Positions 8,284 through 16,622 of a stretch of 42,795 nucleotides of DNA are shown here, in pieces. The notes under the pieces are model-generated. The model searched no databases. It saw only the letters and a program-made list of their open reading frames with translations, and was not told the DNA's origin. The position numbers and the translations under genes were made by a program. Position 1 is the stretch's first letter; each line of letters begins with the position of its first letter. Origin of the DNA: a virus; the IMG/VR virus record IMGVR_UViG_3300009170_000544, positions 1 through 42,795 of that record; one strand, given 5' to 3'.

Positions 8284-9187
8284 AATTAAAAATAAACAAT
8301 TACCAGAGGTAAATTATGCTTACCATAAAGTAATTTCTTATTCTCAGTTCTCCATGTTTCAAGGATGTCCCCACAAATGGGCACTTCAGTATAGAGATGG
8401 ACATTACAATGACTCTCCCTCTATTCACTTTACATTTGGTACTGCTATGCATGAAACCATTCAGGAATGGCTTACCATCATGTATGAAGAATCAGCCGCT
8501 AAAGCTGATAGTGTTAATTTAGAGGAACTTTTTCAAAGTAAATTTATAAATCTCTACCAAGAAGAATATAAAAAGAACTTAGACACTCATTATTCTTCTC
8601 CAGCTGAGTTAAGAGAATTCTTTGAAGATGGAGTAGCTATTCTTGACTTTCTAAAAAAGAAACGTAGTTTATACTTTAAGAAAAAGGAGTGGCATTTAGT
8701 AGGAGTTGAAATACCTATTTTATTAAATTTAGGTAACAATATAATGTATAAAGGTTATATTGACTTAGTTTTATATGATGAAAAGAACGATAAATTTCAT
8801 GTTTATGATATAAAAACTTCTACTAAAGGATGGGGTGATAAAGATAAAAAAGATGAGACTAAACAAATGCAACTTGTCTTTTATAAAAAATTTTTTAATG
8901 AATTATATGGTGTGTCTCTTGAAAATATTGAGGTGGAATTCTTTATTTTACGCCGTAAAATATGGGAAAATACTGACTATAATATCACTCGCATACAATT
9001 ATACAAACCCTCGGCAGGCCGTAATAAATTAAGTAAAGCTCAAAAAATATTAGATAATTTTATTAAGGAATGTTTTGATTCTAAGGGAAAACCATTAGTA
9101 AAAGAACATGCTAAAATAGTATCTAGTATGTGTAAATGGTGCCCATTTAATGATAAAAAAGAGCTTTGTAACAAACAGCATTCTTAA
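8249..9187 (+). CDS. PD-(D/E)XK nuclease with Cas4/AddB-type iron-sulfur cysteines
   Basis: A 312-residue RecB-family nuclease. The N-terminal part has SYSQFSMFQGCPHKW and the FGTAMHETIQEW helix typical of RecB/Cas4 nucleases. The catalytic core is GYIDLVLYD followed by VYDIKTS (the D...D-x-K pattern). Four cysteines, C40 and then C295, C298 and C307, match the one-plus-three arrangement that binds a 4Fe-4S cluster in Cas4 and AddB. There is no helicase domain. Expected role: DNA end processing in replication, recombination or degradation of host DNA. It is the last gene before the sugar island and overlaps the previous gene by 35 bases. Confidence 0.88.
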   Translation: MAKKAKPRILTEIKNKQLPEVNYAYHKVISYSQFSMFQGCPHKWALQYRDGHYNDSPSIHFTFGTAMHETIQEWLTIMYEESAAKADSVNLEELFQSKFINLYQEEYKKNLDTHYSSPAELREFFEDGVAILDFLKKKRSLYFKKKEWHLVGVEIPILLNLGNNIMYKGYIDLVLYDEKNDKFHVYDIKTSTKGWGDKDKKDETKQMQLVFYKKFFNELYGVSLENIEVEFFILRRKIWENTDYNITRIQLYKPSAGRNKLSKAQKILDNFIKECFDSKGKPLVKEHAKIVSSMCKWCPFNDKKELCNKQHS

Positions 9188-9197
9188 TACTTCTCTA

Positions 9198-9205
9198 TAT
9201 ATTTA
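9198..9205 (+). promoter_or_regulatory. Promoter -7 box TATATTTA before the sugar island
   Basis: A perfect TATATTTA lies in the 48-base gap between the nuclease and the ribbon-helix-helix gene (ATG 9236). No TTTGG is found 19 bases upstream, so it may be weaker or depend on an activator. It is the natural start of transcription for the island. Confidence 0.5.
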
Positions 9206-9235
9206 TATACGCAAATATTAAAAATTATAAATGTC

Positions 9236-9415
9236 ATGTCAGATAAAGTTTTAACAAGTGTTAAGATACAACCAGAGCTATTTGAGGAATTCAAAGTAGC
9301 CTGCGTGAGACATAAGTTCTCACTACAAAAGCTTGCCGATAGGTGTATTCATTTATATCTTACGGATGAAGATTTTAGAAAAAAAGTTCACAATCATAAT
9401 AATTTAGAAATATGA
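9236..9415 (+). CDS. Ribbon-helix-helix-like small protein
   Basis: A 59-residue product. The segment LTSVKIQPELFEEFKVACVR followed by SLQKLADRCIHLYL has the pattern of a ribbon-helix-helix domain: a short β-strand with alternating residues, a helix starting after a Pro-Glu, a turn, and a second helix. Such proteins (Arc/CopG type) usually bind DNA as dimers. It sits just after a promoter box, and its stop overlaps the first glycosyltransferase (ATGA at 9412-9415), so it may control the sugar island. It could also be a structural homologue without DNA binding. Confidence 0.65.
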   Translation: MSDKVLTSVKIQPELFEEFKVACVRHKFSLQKLADRCIHLYLTDEDFRKKVHNHNNLEI

Positions 9416-10845
9416 AACCAGGTTACATTCCAAGAGAAAAACGTAAAAAAATTCTCCTAATGTGTGATGACATTAGGACACATTCCGGTATTGGCACCAT
9501 AGCTAAAGAAATTGTAATCCATACAGCCCATTGCCTTAATTGGGTAAATGTTGGGGCTGCTATCAATCATCCTGATGCTGGTAAGAGATTTGATTTAAGT
9601 CCTGATACCAACCAGTTAGTTGGAGTTGATGACACCTCAGTTACTTTATATCCAAGTAATGGGTATGGAAATCCTGATATGGTTAGACAATTAATGGATA
9701 TAGAAAAACCAGATGCTATTTTTATAATTACGGACCCAAGATATTGGACATGGTTATTCCAGATGGAAAACGAAATCAGAAAGAAAGTTCCTCTTATTTA
9801 CTTGAATATCTGGGATGATTATCCGGCACCAATGTATAATGAGGCTTTTTATGAGTCATGTGATTTGTTGATGGGTATTTCAAAACAAACTGTAAATATC
9901 AATCATTTAGTGTTAGGAGAGAAAGTTAAAGATAAAATGATTTGCTATGTTCCTCATGGTTTGAATCATGAAATCTTTAAACCATTAGATAAAGATGATG
10001 AAAAGTTAGTTGAGTTTAAAAAAGATCTATATGGAGATAAAAAAATAGAATTTGCTGTTTTATTTAACTCTAGAAATATTAGACGTAAACAAGTACCTGA
10101 CACCATTTGGGCTTATAAAATGTTTGTAGATAAGTTGAGTTTAGAAGAAGCTAAAAAGTGTGCTTTAGTTTTACACACTCAACAAGTAGATGAAAACGGA
10201 ACAGACCTCCCAGCTGTTATTGACATGTTGTGTGGAGATGATGAAAGATATAATATTATCTTCTCAGAACAGAGATTGGACCCATACGGAATGAATTTGT
10301 TGTACAATAGTACAGATTGCCAGATTCTATTAACATCAAATGAAGGATGGGGATTAAGTTTAACTGAGGCTATTTTAGTTGGAAATCCAATTATAGCTAA
10401 TGTTACAGGTGGAATGCAAGATCAAATGAGATTTGAAGATGAAAAAGGATTATGGATTGACTTTGATGGTCAATTCCCTTCAAATCATAGAGGCACTTAT
10501 AAAAAGTGTGGCCCGTGGGCGTTTCCAGTATTCCCAACTAGCATTTCAATTGTAGGTTCTGTTCCTACACCTTACATTTTTGATGATAGATGTGAACCAA
10601 GTGATGCTGCTGAAAGAATTTTTGAAATATATAATTTAAGTTCTGATGAAAGAAAAGCCAGAGGATTATTAGGTCGTGAATGGGCTATTGGGGAAGAAGC
10701 AGGATTTACTTCAGTTCATCAAGCTAATAGAATAATAGCTAATATAGAAAAATTATTTAGTTATTGGAAACCAAGAAAAAATTATAATGTGATCAAATGT
10801 GATCCTATTAAGAAAAAAGTTGTACCTCATAATTTAGTATATTAA
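9412..10845 (+). CDS. Glycosyltransferase, GT4-like (GT-B fold)
   Basis: A 477-residue protein. After the first strand (KKILLMCDDI), THSGIGTIAKEI is the glycine-rich acceptor-side loop of GT-B enzymes. The C-terminal donor domain has NEGWGLSLTEAILVGNPIIA, the E-x7-E motif of GT4-family retaining transferases. Expected role: sugar transfer from a nucleotide sugar, in the cytoplasm. It starts inside the stop of the ribbon-helix-helix gene and its own stop overlaps the next glycosyltransferase by one base, so three genes are coupled. The acceptor is unknown. Confidence 0.88.
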   Translation: MKPGYIPREKRKKILLMCDDIRTHSGIGTIAKEIVIHTAHCLNWVNVGAAINHPDAGKRFDLSPDTNQLVGVDDTSVTLYPSNGYGNPDMVRQLMDIEKPDAIFIITDPRYWTWLFQMENEIRKKVPLIYLNIWDDYPAPMYNEAFYESCDLLMGISKQTVNINHLVLGEKVKDKMICYVPHGLNHEIFKPLDKDDEKLVEFKKDLYGDKKIEFAVLFNSRNIRRKQVPDTIWAYKMFVDKLSLEEAKKCALVLHTQQVDENGTDLPAVIDMLCGDDERYNIIFSEQRLDPYGMNLLYNSTDCQILLTSNEGWGLSLTEAILVGNPIIANVTGGMQDQMRFEDEKGLWIDFDGQFPSNHRGTYKKCGPWAFPVFPTSISIVGSVPTPYIFDDRCEPSDAAERIFEIYNLSSDERKARGLLGREWAIGEEAGFTSVHQANRIIANIEKLFSYWKPRKNYNVIKCDPIKKKVVPHNLVY

Positions 10846-12149
10846 TGAAACCAATGTTTATTGTAAGCTGTCCAATTGATACGTACAGCGGTTATGGAGC
10901 TAGAGCTCGTGATTTTGTAAAAGCACTTATTAAATTAGATAAATATGATGTTAAAGTATTGCCCCAAAGATGGGGTAATACACCTTGGGGGTTTATTGAA
11001 GATCACTCTGAATGGCATTTTTTGAGGTCTTATTTATTACCTATAGGTAATCAATTACCTAAACAACCTGAAATTTGGTGCCAAATTACAGTACCAAATG
11101 AATTTCAATCAGTTGGAAAATTTAATATCGGTTTAACAGCTGGTATTGAAACAACAGGTTGTCATCCATCTTGGATTGAAGGATGTAATAGAATGAATTT
11201 AGTTTTGACTTCTTCTACTCATAGTGCTGAAGTGTTTAAAAAAATTGAATTTGAACAAAGAGATCAAAGAACTAATCAAATAGTAGGTAAATATACTTTA
11301 CAAAAACCAATTGAAGTATTAATTGAAGGAATTGACACTGAAAAGTATAGTCCTAAAAAATCTAATTTTGATTTATCTCAAATTAAAGAAGAATTTGCTT
11401 ATCTATTTGTAGGACATTGGATGCAAGGTAATTTAGGTCATGATAGAAAAAATGTTGGATTATTAATTAAATTATTCTTTGAAGCATTTAAAAATAAGAA
11501 AAATACACCAGCTCTTATTCTTAAAACAACTTGTGTAGGCGCTTCTTATATGGATCGAGATGAAATTCTTAGACGAATTGATATGATCCGTAAATCAGTA
11601 GATGCTCGTTCAACACCTAATGTTTATTTAGTCCATGGTGAATTAACTGATGAAGAAATGAATGAACTATATAACCATTCTAAAGTTAAAGCTATGATTA
11701 GCTTAACTAAAGGTGAAGGATTTGGTAGACCACTTCTAGAGTTTAGTTTAACTAAAAAACCAATCATTGCTACAAACTGGTCAGGCCATACAGATTTTCT
11801 ATCAGAAGATTTTGTGACATTACTCCCAGGTGAACTTCATAATTTAGATGATAGCTCTGTAGTTCAAGATATGCTAATGAAAGAATTCCAATGGTTTGGA
11901 GTTGATAATAGTGCTGCTTTTATAGCTTTAAGAGATGTATTTGCTGATTATAAGGAACATAAAGAAAAAGCTAATAGACAAGCATTTAGGAGTAAAACTG
12001 AATTTAGTTTTGAAAAAATGGCTGAACAATTAGATGGGTATTTAACTCAATATGTTCCTGAATTTCCAAAACAAGTTCAACTTAAACTTCCCCAATTAAA
12101 GAAAATTGAATTACCAAAATTTAAAAAAATAGAAAATGTTGAAGGATAA
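10845..12149 (+). CDS. Glycosyltransferase, GT4-like (GT-B fold)
   Basis: A 434-residue protein related in layout to the previous one but diverged. The N-terminal loop DTYSGYGARARDFV corresponds to the glycine-rich acceptor loop, and KGEGFGRPLLEFSLTKKPII is the E-x7-E donor motif. NWSGHTDFL is the usual following turn. The C-terminal 35 residues are lysine- and leucine-rich with imperfect repeats (QLKLPQLKKIELPKFKKIE), perhaps for membrane or protein contact. It overlaps both neighbours. Confidence 0.87.
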   Translation: MKPMFIVSCPIDTYSGYGARARDFVKALIKLDKYDVKVLPQRWGNTPWGFIEDHSEWHFLRSYLLPIGNQLPKQPEIWCQITVPNEFQSVGKFNIGLTAGIETTGCHPSWIEGCNRMNLVLTSSTHSAEVFKKIEFEQRDQRTNQIVGKYTLQKPIEVLIEGIDTEKYSPKKSNFDLSQIKEEFAYLFVGHWMQGNLGHDRKNVGLLIKLFFEAFKNKKNTPALILKTTCVGASYMDRDEILRRIDMIRKSVDARSTPNVYLVHGELTDEEMNELYNHSKVKAMISLTKGEGFGRPLLEFSLTKKPIIATNWSGHTDFLSEDFVTLLPGELHNLDDSSVVQDMLMKEFQWFGVDNSAAFIALRDVFADYKEHKEKANRQAFRSKTEFSFEKMAEQLDGYLTQYVPEFPKQVQLKLPQLKKIELPKFKKIENVEG

Positions 12150-12585
12150 TTTAGTGATCTGTCTTAGATGTGGTAGTGATGCTTGCTATGAACAAACCCT
12201 CAACCCAGACTATATTATTAATACTTGTTATGGGTGTGGTTTTACTACTAATAGTTTAATGACAGATGATAGTGAATTTTTAGAAGAGCAAATAGAAGTT
12301 CTTCCTGAACTGTATAAAGATCTTCTTTATAAAGACTATGAAAACAAATATTGGATGCCTTCCACTATTAATATTCATGATAAGGGTATGATATTTATAA
12401 ATGGTAAAACAACTGAAAATTGGAAATGGACAGCTGTTAAAGCTATTGAAATACCTGAGGAAGAAAAAGAAGAATTTTCTGAAATTAATAAAGATGCTAC
12501 TCATAAAATAGATATGAGTACAGCTAAAGAATTTGATGAAAAAGATTTTATGGAAGCATTAAGTTACATTGGCCTCCTACCCTAA
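12136..12585 (+). CDS. Small zinc-ribbon protein, unknown function
   Basis: A 149-residue protein. The N-terminus has CLRCGSDACYEQ and then TCYGCGF, a C-x2-C ... C-x2-C zinc ribbon within the first 45 residues. The remainder is acidic, with a W-rich strand region. It overlaps the upstream glycosyltransferase by 14 bases. Zinc ribbons of this kind occur in many phage proteins of unknown role; binding to nucleic acid or protein are both possible. Confidence 0.7.
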   Translation: MLKDNLVICLRCGSDACYEQTLNPDYIINTCYGCGFTTNSLMTDDSEFLEEQIEVLPELYKDLLYKDYENKYWMPSTINIHDKGMIFINGKTTENWKWTAVKAIEIPEEEKEEFSEINKDATHKIDMSTAKEFDEKDFMEALSYIGLLP

Positions 12586-12599
12586 CTTTATTATATTCA
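12568..12599 (+). promoter_or_regulatory. Probable promoter ATTGG-N19-TATATTCA
   Basis: ATTGG at 12568-12572 and TATATTCA at 12592-12599 have the 19-base spacing seen in the other promoters. The box differs from TATATTTA in one base. The ATG at 12607 follows after seven bases. It could start a second transcript for the rest of the sugar island. Confidence 0.5.
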
Positions 12600-12606
12600 T
12601 ATAATA

Positions 12607-13230
12607 ATGAGAATTAGTTATGCTATCACTGTATGTGATGAAGAAGATGAAATTGTTAGATTAATTGATTTTCTTCTTAAAAATAAACGTTATGAAGATG
12701 AGATTTGTGTTTTGTTAGATAAACCTAAGGCTACAAAACATATACAAAAATCTTTATGGAATTATAGTACTAATAAAGAAATTTCATTATATGAGGATGC
12801 TTTTGAAGGACATTTTGCTGATTGGAAAAATAAACTAACCCAAATATGCTCAGGTGATTATATTTTCCAAATTGATGCTGATGAAATTCCTCATAAAGTT
12901 TTAATAGATGCTCTCCCTGAGCTTTTAGAGAATAATAGTGACTTAGAAGTTTTTTTAGTTCCTAGAGTTAACACTGTGGAAGGTATAACATCAGAACATA
13001 TTCAAAAGTGGGGATGGAATGTTGACAATAAAGAAAGAGTAAATTGGCCTGATTATCAATGGAGAATTTGGAAGAATAAACCTGAAATAAAATGGATTAA
13101 TAAAATACATGAGAGGTTAGAAGGATTTAAAACATATGCTTCTCTACCTGATGATGAAAGTTATGCTTTATTTCATCCCAAAACTATAGAACGTCAAGAA
13201 AAACAAAATAATTACTATAGTACATTATGA
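12607..13230 (+). CDS. Glycosyltransferase, GT2-like (GT-A fold)
   Basis: A 207-residue protein. MRISYAITVCDEEDEI is the first strand and loop of GT2 enzymes, and IFQIDADEIP holds the D-x-D metal-binding motif. A later acidic block with W-R-I-W and HERLEG resembles LPS-core GT2 enzymes (WaaE-like). It is shorter than most GT2 enzymes (about 250). Its 3' end overlaps the nucleotidyltransferase gene by four bases. Expected role: transfer of a sugar in the island's pathway. Confidence 0.8.
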   Translation: MRISYAITVCDEEDEIVRLIDFLLKNKRYEDEICVLLDKPKATKHIQKSLWNYSTNKEISLYEDAFEGHFADWKNKLTQICSGDYIFQIDADEIPHKVLIDALPELLENNSDLEVFLVPRVNTVEGITSEHIQKWGWNVDNKERVNWPDYQWRIWKNKPEIKWINKIHERLEGFKTYASLPDDESYALFHPKTIERQEKQNNYYSTL

Positions 13231-13616
13231 AAAAAGTATGGGTAAATGGATCTTTTGATGTTTTGCATATTGGACATATAAAACTATTAAAATATGCTTT
13301 TTCATTAGGAAAAGTTTTTGTTGGTATAGATTCTGATAAAAGAATAAAACAACTAAAAGATAATAATAGACCTTTTAACTCAGAACAAGATAGACTTGAT
13401 TTTCTTTCTAGTATTAAATATGTTAATAAAGTAAATATATTTGACTCAGATAAAGAATTAATTAATCTAATACAATTATATCAACCTAATTATATGGTTA
13501 TAGGAAGTGATTATAAAGATAAACCCATCATAGGATCAGAATATATAGATAAAATAATATATTTTGATAGAATAAAAAATAAATCAACAACTGAAATTTT
13601 AAATTATGGAAAATAG
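13227..13616 (+). CDS. HldE C-terminal-type nucleotidyltransferase (heptose-1-phosphate adenylyltransferase-like)
   Basis: A 129-residue cytidylyltransferase-fold enzyme. NGSFDVLHIGHIKLL contains the H-x-G-H nucleotide-binding motif; IKQLKDNNRPFN, the EQDRLDFL block and the ending KSTTEIL match the adenylyltransferase half of HldE (RfaE2), which makes ADP-heptose, better than TagD-type glycerol-phosphate enzymes. The kinase half lies 12 kb downstream at 25670. No sedoheptulose isomerase, phosphatase or HldD is seen in the window, so the phage may draw on host intermediates or activate a different sugar phosphate. Confidence 0.82.
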   Translation: MKKVWVNGSFDVLHIGHIKLLKYAFSLGKVFVGIDSDKRIKQLKDNNRPFNSEQDRLDFLSSIKYVNKVNIFDSDKELINLIQLYQPNYMVIGSDYKDKPIIGSEYIDKIIYFDRIKNKSTTEILNYGK

Positions 13617-14010
13617 AAAGTATCTACCAACATTAAGTGAATTAATAGACAGATTATCAATTATACAACTAAAAGAAGTATTTATCACAGATCATAAAAC
13701 AGAATATGCTAATGAAATTGCTGATATAGTACATGATATACAATTACATTTAGATGAATGTAAAGAACCAATTACAGCTGAAACAATTCGAGCTATTATA
13801 GTTTTATCTCAAATGAATTTACATATTTGGCATAATGAATCAAATGTTAGAAGCGGAAAATCAGGACCAAATGCTTTAGCTTTAACACATGGATTAAATG
13901 GTATTCGTAACACAGCGAAAAATCAAATTCAAGAAGTAATGGGTGGTCGTAAAGATTATAAAATTGATTGTTTGGCGGCTGAATTTAAAGGCTGGGAAAT
14001 TAGTTGGTGA
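13606..14010 (+). CDS. Unknown helical protein of the sugar island
   Basis: A 134-residue helical protein. The opening LPTLSELIDRLSIIQLKEVF is a pattern I associate with unnamed small proteins inside phage and bacterial surface-sugar clusters, but no function is known to me. A conserved-looking NLHIWHNESNVRSGK segment follows. It overlaps the nucleotidyltransferase by 11 bases. A role in regulating or scaffolding the sugar enzymes is possible but not shown. Confidence 0.65.
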   Translation: MENRKYLPTLSELIDRLSIIQLKEVFITDHKTEYANEIADIVHDIQLHLDECKEPITAETIRAIIVLSQMNLHIWHNESNVRSGKSGPNALALTHGLNGIRNTAKNQIQEVMGGRKDYKIDCLAAEFKGWEISW

Positions 14011-14026
14011 TATAAAAAATATAGTT

Positions 14027-15169
14027 ATGAAAAAAATATGGTATGCTCCCAATAAATTTGAATCCTATGGGGGAGAAGAAATTAAAGCTGTAGAACAATG
14101 TCTTAGAGATGGTTGGTTAGCTGGTTTTGGTCCTCGTTCAATTGAATTTGAAGAAAAAATAGCTAAATTTTTTGGTAAAAAATATGGTGTCTTTGTTAAT
14201 TCTGGTTCATCAGCTTGTTTGTTAGCTTTAGCTAGTTTACAACTTCCTAAAGGAACTAAAGTAATTACACCAGCTTGTACATTTTCTACTACATTAGCCC
14301 CTATAATCCAATTAGGACTTATTCCTATATTTGTAGATGTAGATTTAACCACATATTGTGCTAATGTGAAGGAAGTATTAGCCGCGATTGATGATGAGGT
14401 AAAAGTGCTTATGATACCTAATTTAATAGGTAATAAACCTAATTGGAAAGCAATCAAAGATGGTTTAGCAATTATAGGAAGAGAAGATATCATCTTAATT
14501 GAAGACTCAGCTGACACAATAACACACACCCCAGAAACGGATATAGCTACAACTAGTTTCTATGCTAGCCATGTTATTACAGCTGGTGGAGCTGGAGGTA
14601 TGGTAATGTTTAATGATGAAAAATTAAGAAATGTATCATTACAATTTAGAGATTGGGGTAGGATAGGTGACAACTCTGAAGAAATGTCAGATAGATTTAA
14701 TCATAATGTAGATGGTATTCCATATGATTATAAATTTTTATATGGTGTATTAGGTTATAATATGAAATCTTCTGAAATGAATGCTGCTTTTGGTTTAGTT
14801 CAACTTGAAAGATTTAAACAATTTGAACAAATTAGACGAGCTAACATTGAACGTTATATTGAAAATCTTCAAGGAGTAGGTGACATTATATTACCTGATG
14901 ATAGTATTAAGCCTAATTGGTTAGCTATCCCACTCCAAACCGAAAAACGATATGAATTACTCCATTTCTTAGAAGAGAATAATATACAAACTAGAGTCAC
15001 ATTTGCTGGTAATGTTACACGACATCCTGTTTATAGAGAATATCTTCAAGAATTCCCCAACTCAGATACTATAATGAAAAATGGTTTTTTATTAGGAGCT
15101 CACCATGGCATGACTATTGAAGATGTTGATTATGTTTGTGACAAAATTAAAGAATTTTTTAGTAAATGA
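14027..15169 (+). CDS. DegT-fold sugar 3-dehydratase with His in place of the PLP lysine (RfbH/ColD-like)
   Basis: A 380-residue DegT/DnrJ/EryC1-fold enzyme. NSGSSACLLAL is the cofactor phosphate loop and LIEDSADT holds the PLP-contacting aspartate. At the site where aminotransferases have the Schiff-base lysine, the sequence is SFYASHVITAGGAGG: histidine replaces lysine. This swap defines the 3-dehydratases ColD and E1 (RfbH/DdhC). FRDWGR and DGIPYDYKFLYGVLGYN match RfbH closely, but the cysteines of the RfbH 2Fe-2S cluster are absent after FRDWGR, so the chemistry may be ColD-like. Expected reaction: removal of the C3 hydroxyl of a nucleotide 4-keto-6-deoxyhexose. ATG 14027 is preferred over the ATG at 13943, which would overlap the previous gene and add a non-homologous tail. 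Confidence 0.85.
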   Translation: MKKIWYAPNKFESYGGEEIKAVEQCLRDGWLAGFGPRSIEFEEKIAKFFGKKYGVFVNSGSSACLLALASLQLPKGTKVITPACTFSTTLAPIIQLGLIPIFVDVDLTTYCANVKEVLAAIDDEVKVLMIPNLIGNKPNWKAIKDGLAIIGREDIILIEDSADTITHTPETDIATTSFYASHVITAGGAGGMVMFNDEKLRNVSLQFRDWGRIGDNSEEMSDRFNHNVDGIPYDYKFLYGVLGYNMKSSEMNAAFGLVQLERFKQFEQIRRANIERYIENLQGVGDIILPDDSIKPNWLAIPLQTEKRYELLHFLEENNIQTRVTFAGNVTRHPVYREYLQEFPNSDTIMKNGFLLGAHHGMTIEDVDYVCDKIKEFFSK

Positions 15170-16116
15170 TAAAAACTGTTTATGTAACAGGTTGCTTAGG
15201 GTTTATAGGATCTTATGTAACTAGAACTTGTTTAGAAAAGGGATGGTATGTTAAAGGTGTAGATAAAATGACCTATGCCTCTAACAAACATTTACTAAAA
15301 GAATTTAATAAGTATAAAAACTTTTCATTTGTTCATTGTGACATAAATGACTTAAAATTTTTATATGATTGTGATTATGTTATCAATACAGCAGCTGAAA
15401 CTCATGTAGGTAATAGTATAGCTAATAGTGATGATTTTGTTCATTCTAATATTAATGGAGTTCATAATCTTTTAGAATTAATTAGAAATTATAGAGGTGA
15501 AAACTCAGGAAAACCTATATTTTTGCACTTCAGTACAGATGAAGTTTATGGAGACATTGAAAAAGGATCCCATACTGAAACTGATCTTCTTTATCCTAGT
15601 AACCCTTACTCAGCTACTAAAGCAGCAGCTGATCAATTAGTATTAGCTTGGGCTAGAACATATGATTTACCTTATATTATAGTTCGTCCTACTAATAATT
15701 ATGGTATAGGTCAATATGTTGAAAAACTTATACCTAAAGCTTGTAAATATTTAGGTTTAGGTAAAAAAATCCCTTTACATAATACTGGTACGCCTATTAG
15801 AAATTGGCTACATGCCCAAGATACAGCGGATGCTATTATCACTATAATTGAATCTAGGGTAACTAATGAGATATACAATATAGCTGGGGGATTTGAACAA
15901 TCTAATATTATAACAGCTAAAAAAGTTATTACAGAATATCTTGGAGATGTAGATTTTCTTAAGTACATTGATACAACTTTTAGTAGAAAAGGTCAAGATG
16001 TTAGATACGCTTTAGATGATTCTAAATTAAAAAAATTAGGATGGCAACCTAAAAAACAATTTGATCAAGAGTTAACTAATATAGTAGAACATTATAAAGA
16101 TAAATTTATATGGTAA
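15166..16116 (+). CDS. NAD-dependent sugar 4,6-dehydratase (RmlB-like)
   Basis: A 316-residue extended SDR enzyme. The dinucleotide site is VTGCLGFIGS, with Cys where Gly is usual. HFSTDEVYGD carries the Thr-Asp-Glu of the dehydratase active site, and YSATKAAAD the Tyr-x3-Lys pair. NNYGIGQYVEKLIP, IRNWLHAQD and RKGQDVRYALD match dTDP-glucose 4,6-dehydratase (RmlB) in order. Expected product: a nucleotide-bound 4-keto-6-deoxyhexose, the substrate needed by the two 3-dehydratase-like enzymes. The nucleotide (dTDP, CDP or GDP) cannot be told. The ATG overlaps the previous stop. Confidence 0.92.
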   Translation: MIKTVYVTGCLGFIGSYVTRTCLEKGWYVKGVDKMTYASNKHLLKEFNKYKNFSFVHCDINDLKFLYDCDYVINTAAETHVGNSIANSDDFVHSNINGVHNLLELIRNYRGENSGKPIFLHFSTDEVYGDIEKGSHTETDLLYPSNPYSATKAAADQLVLAWARTYDLPYIIVRPTNNYGIGQYVEKLIPKACKYLGLGKKIPLHNTGTPIRNWLHAQDTADAIITIIESRVTNEIYNIAGGFEQSNIITAKKVITEYLGDVDFLKYIDTTFSRKGQDVRYALDDSKLKKLGWQPKKQFDQELTNIVEHYKDKFIW

Positions 16117-16622
16117 AACTAATTAATGGTAGAGGTCAGCTAGGAGAAAGATTACAACATCTAACCAATATTCAAATTATATCTGATATTTCTATTTATC
16201 ATACTTGGCAAGTAACATACTTAGATAATTTAAATGTTGATAATAAGATAACACAACTTAATGAATATAATAAATTAGTTGAATTCTCAAATAAAAATCC
16301 TAACACTAAAATATTATTTATATCAACTAACTCCCAACGTAATAGTTGGTATACCTATTATAAAGAACAAGCTGAAGCTTATCTTTTAACTAATCATAAT
16401 TCTTGTCTTATCTTAAAATTTCCAACATTTATAGGTAAAGGAATATTACCTAAATTAAAAGCTGAAGAAATTGAACCATATGGTATTATGGAATTGATTA
16501 CTTTAGATAAGGTAGTAGAAACTATAAAAGAATTTATTTACCATGATGATTTAAAAAGAATATTTATTATTAAAGGTGAAAAAATAGAAGCAAAAACAGT
16601 ACTAGAAATACTTAAGATATAA
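16110..16622 (+). CDS. Short, degenerate SDR (RmlD-like)
   Basis: A 170-residue protein, about 60 percent of normal RmlD length. NGRGQLGERL resembles the N-terminal G-x-x-G-x-x-G loop. ILFISTNSQRNSWYTYYKEQAE resembles the serine and Tyr-x3-Lys region. The C-terminal substrate domain is much reduced. It overlaps its neighbours. It may be a compact reductase, an inactive partner of another SDR, or a decaying gene; the intact frame argues against decay. Confidence 0.6.
   Translation: MVKLINGRGQLGERLQHLTNIQIISDISIYHTWQVTYLDNLNVDNKITQLNEYNKLVEFSNKNPNTKILFISTNSQRNSWYTYYKEQAEAYLLTNHNSCLILKFPTFIGKGILPKLKAEEIEPYGIMELITLDKVVETIKEFIYHDDLKRIFIIKGEKIEAKTVLEILKI

Noticed and set aside
13943-14026. Longer start for the DegT-fold enzyme at 13943
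   Set aside because: It would overlap the previous gene by 68 bases and add a lysine-rich tail with no family match; ATG 14027 fits the fold start.
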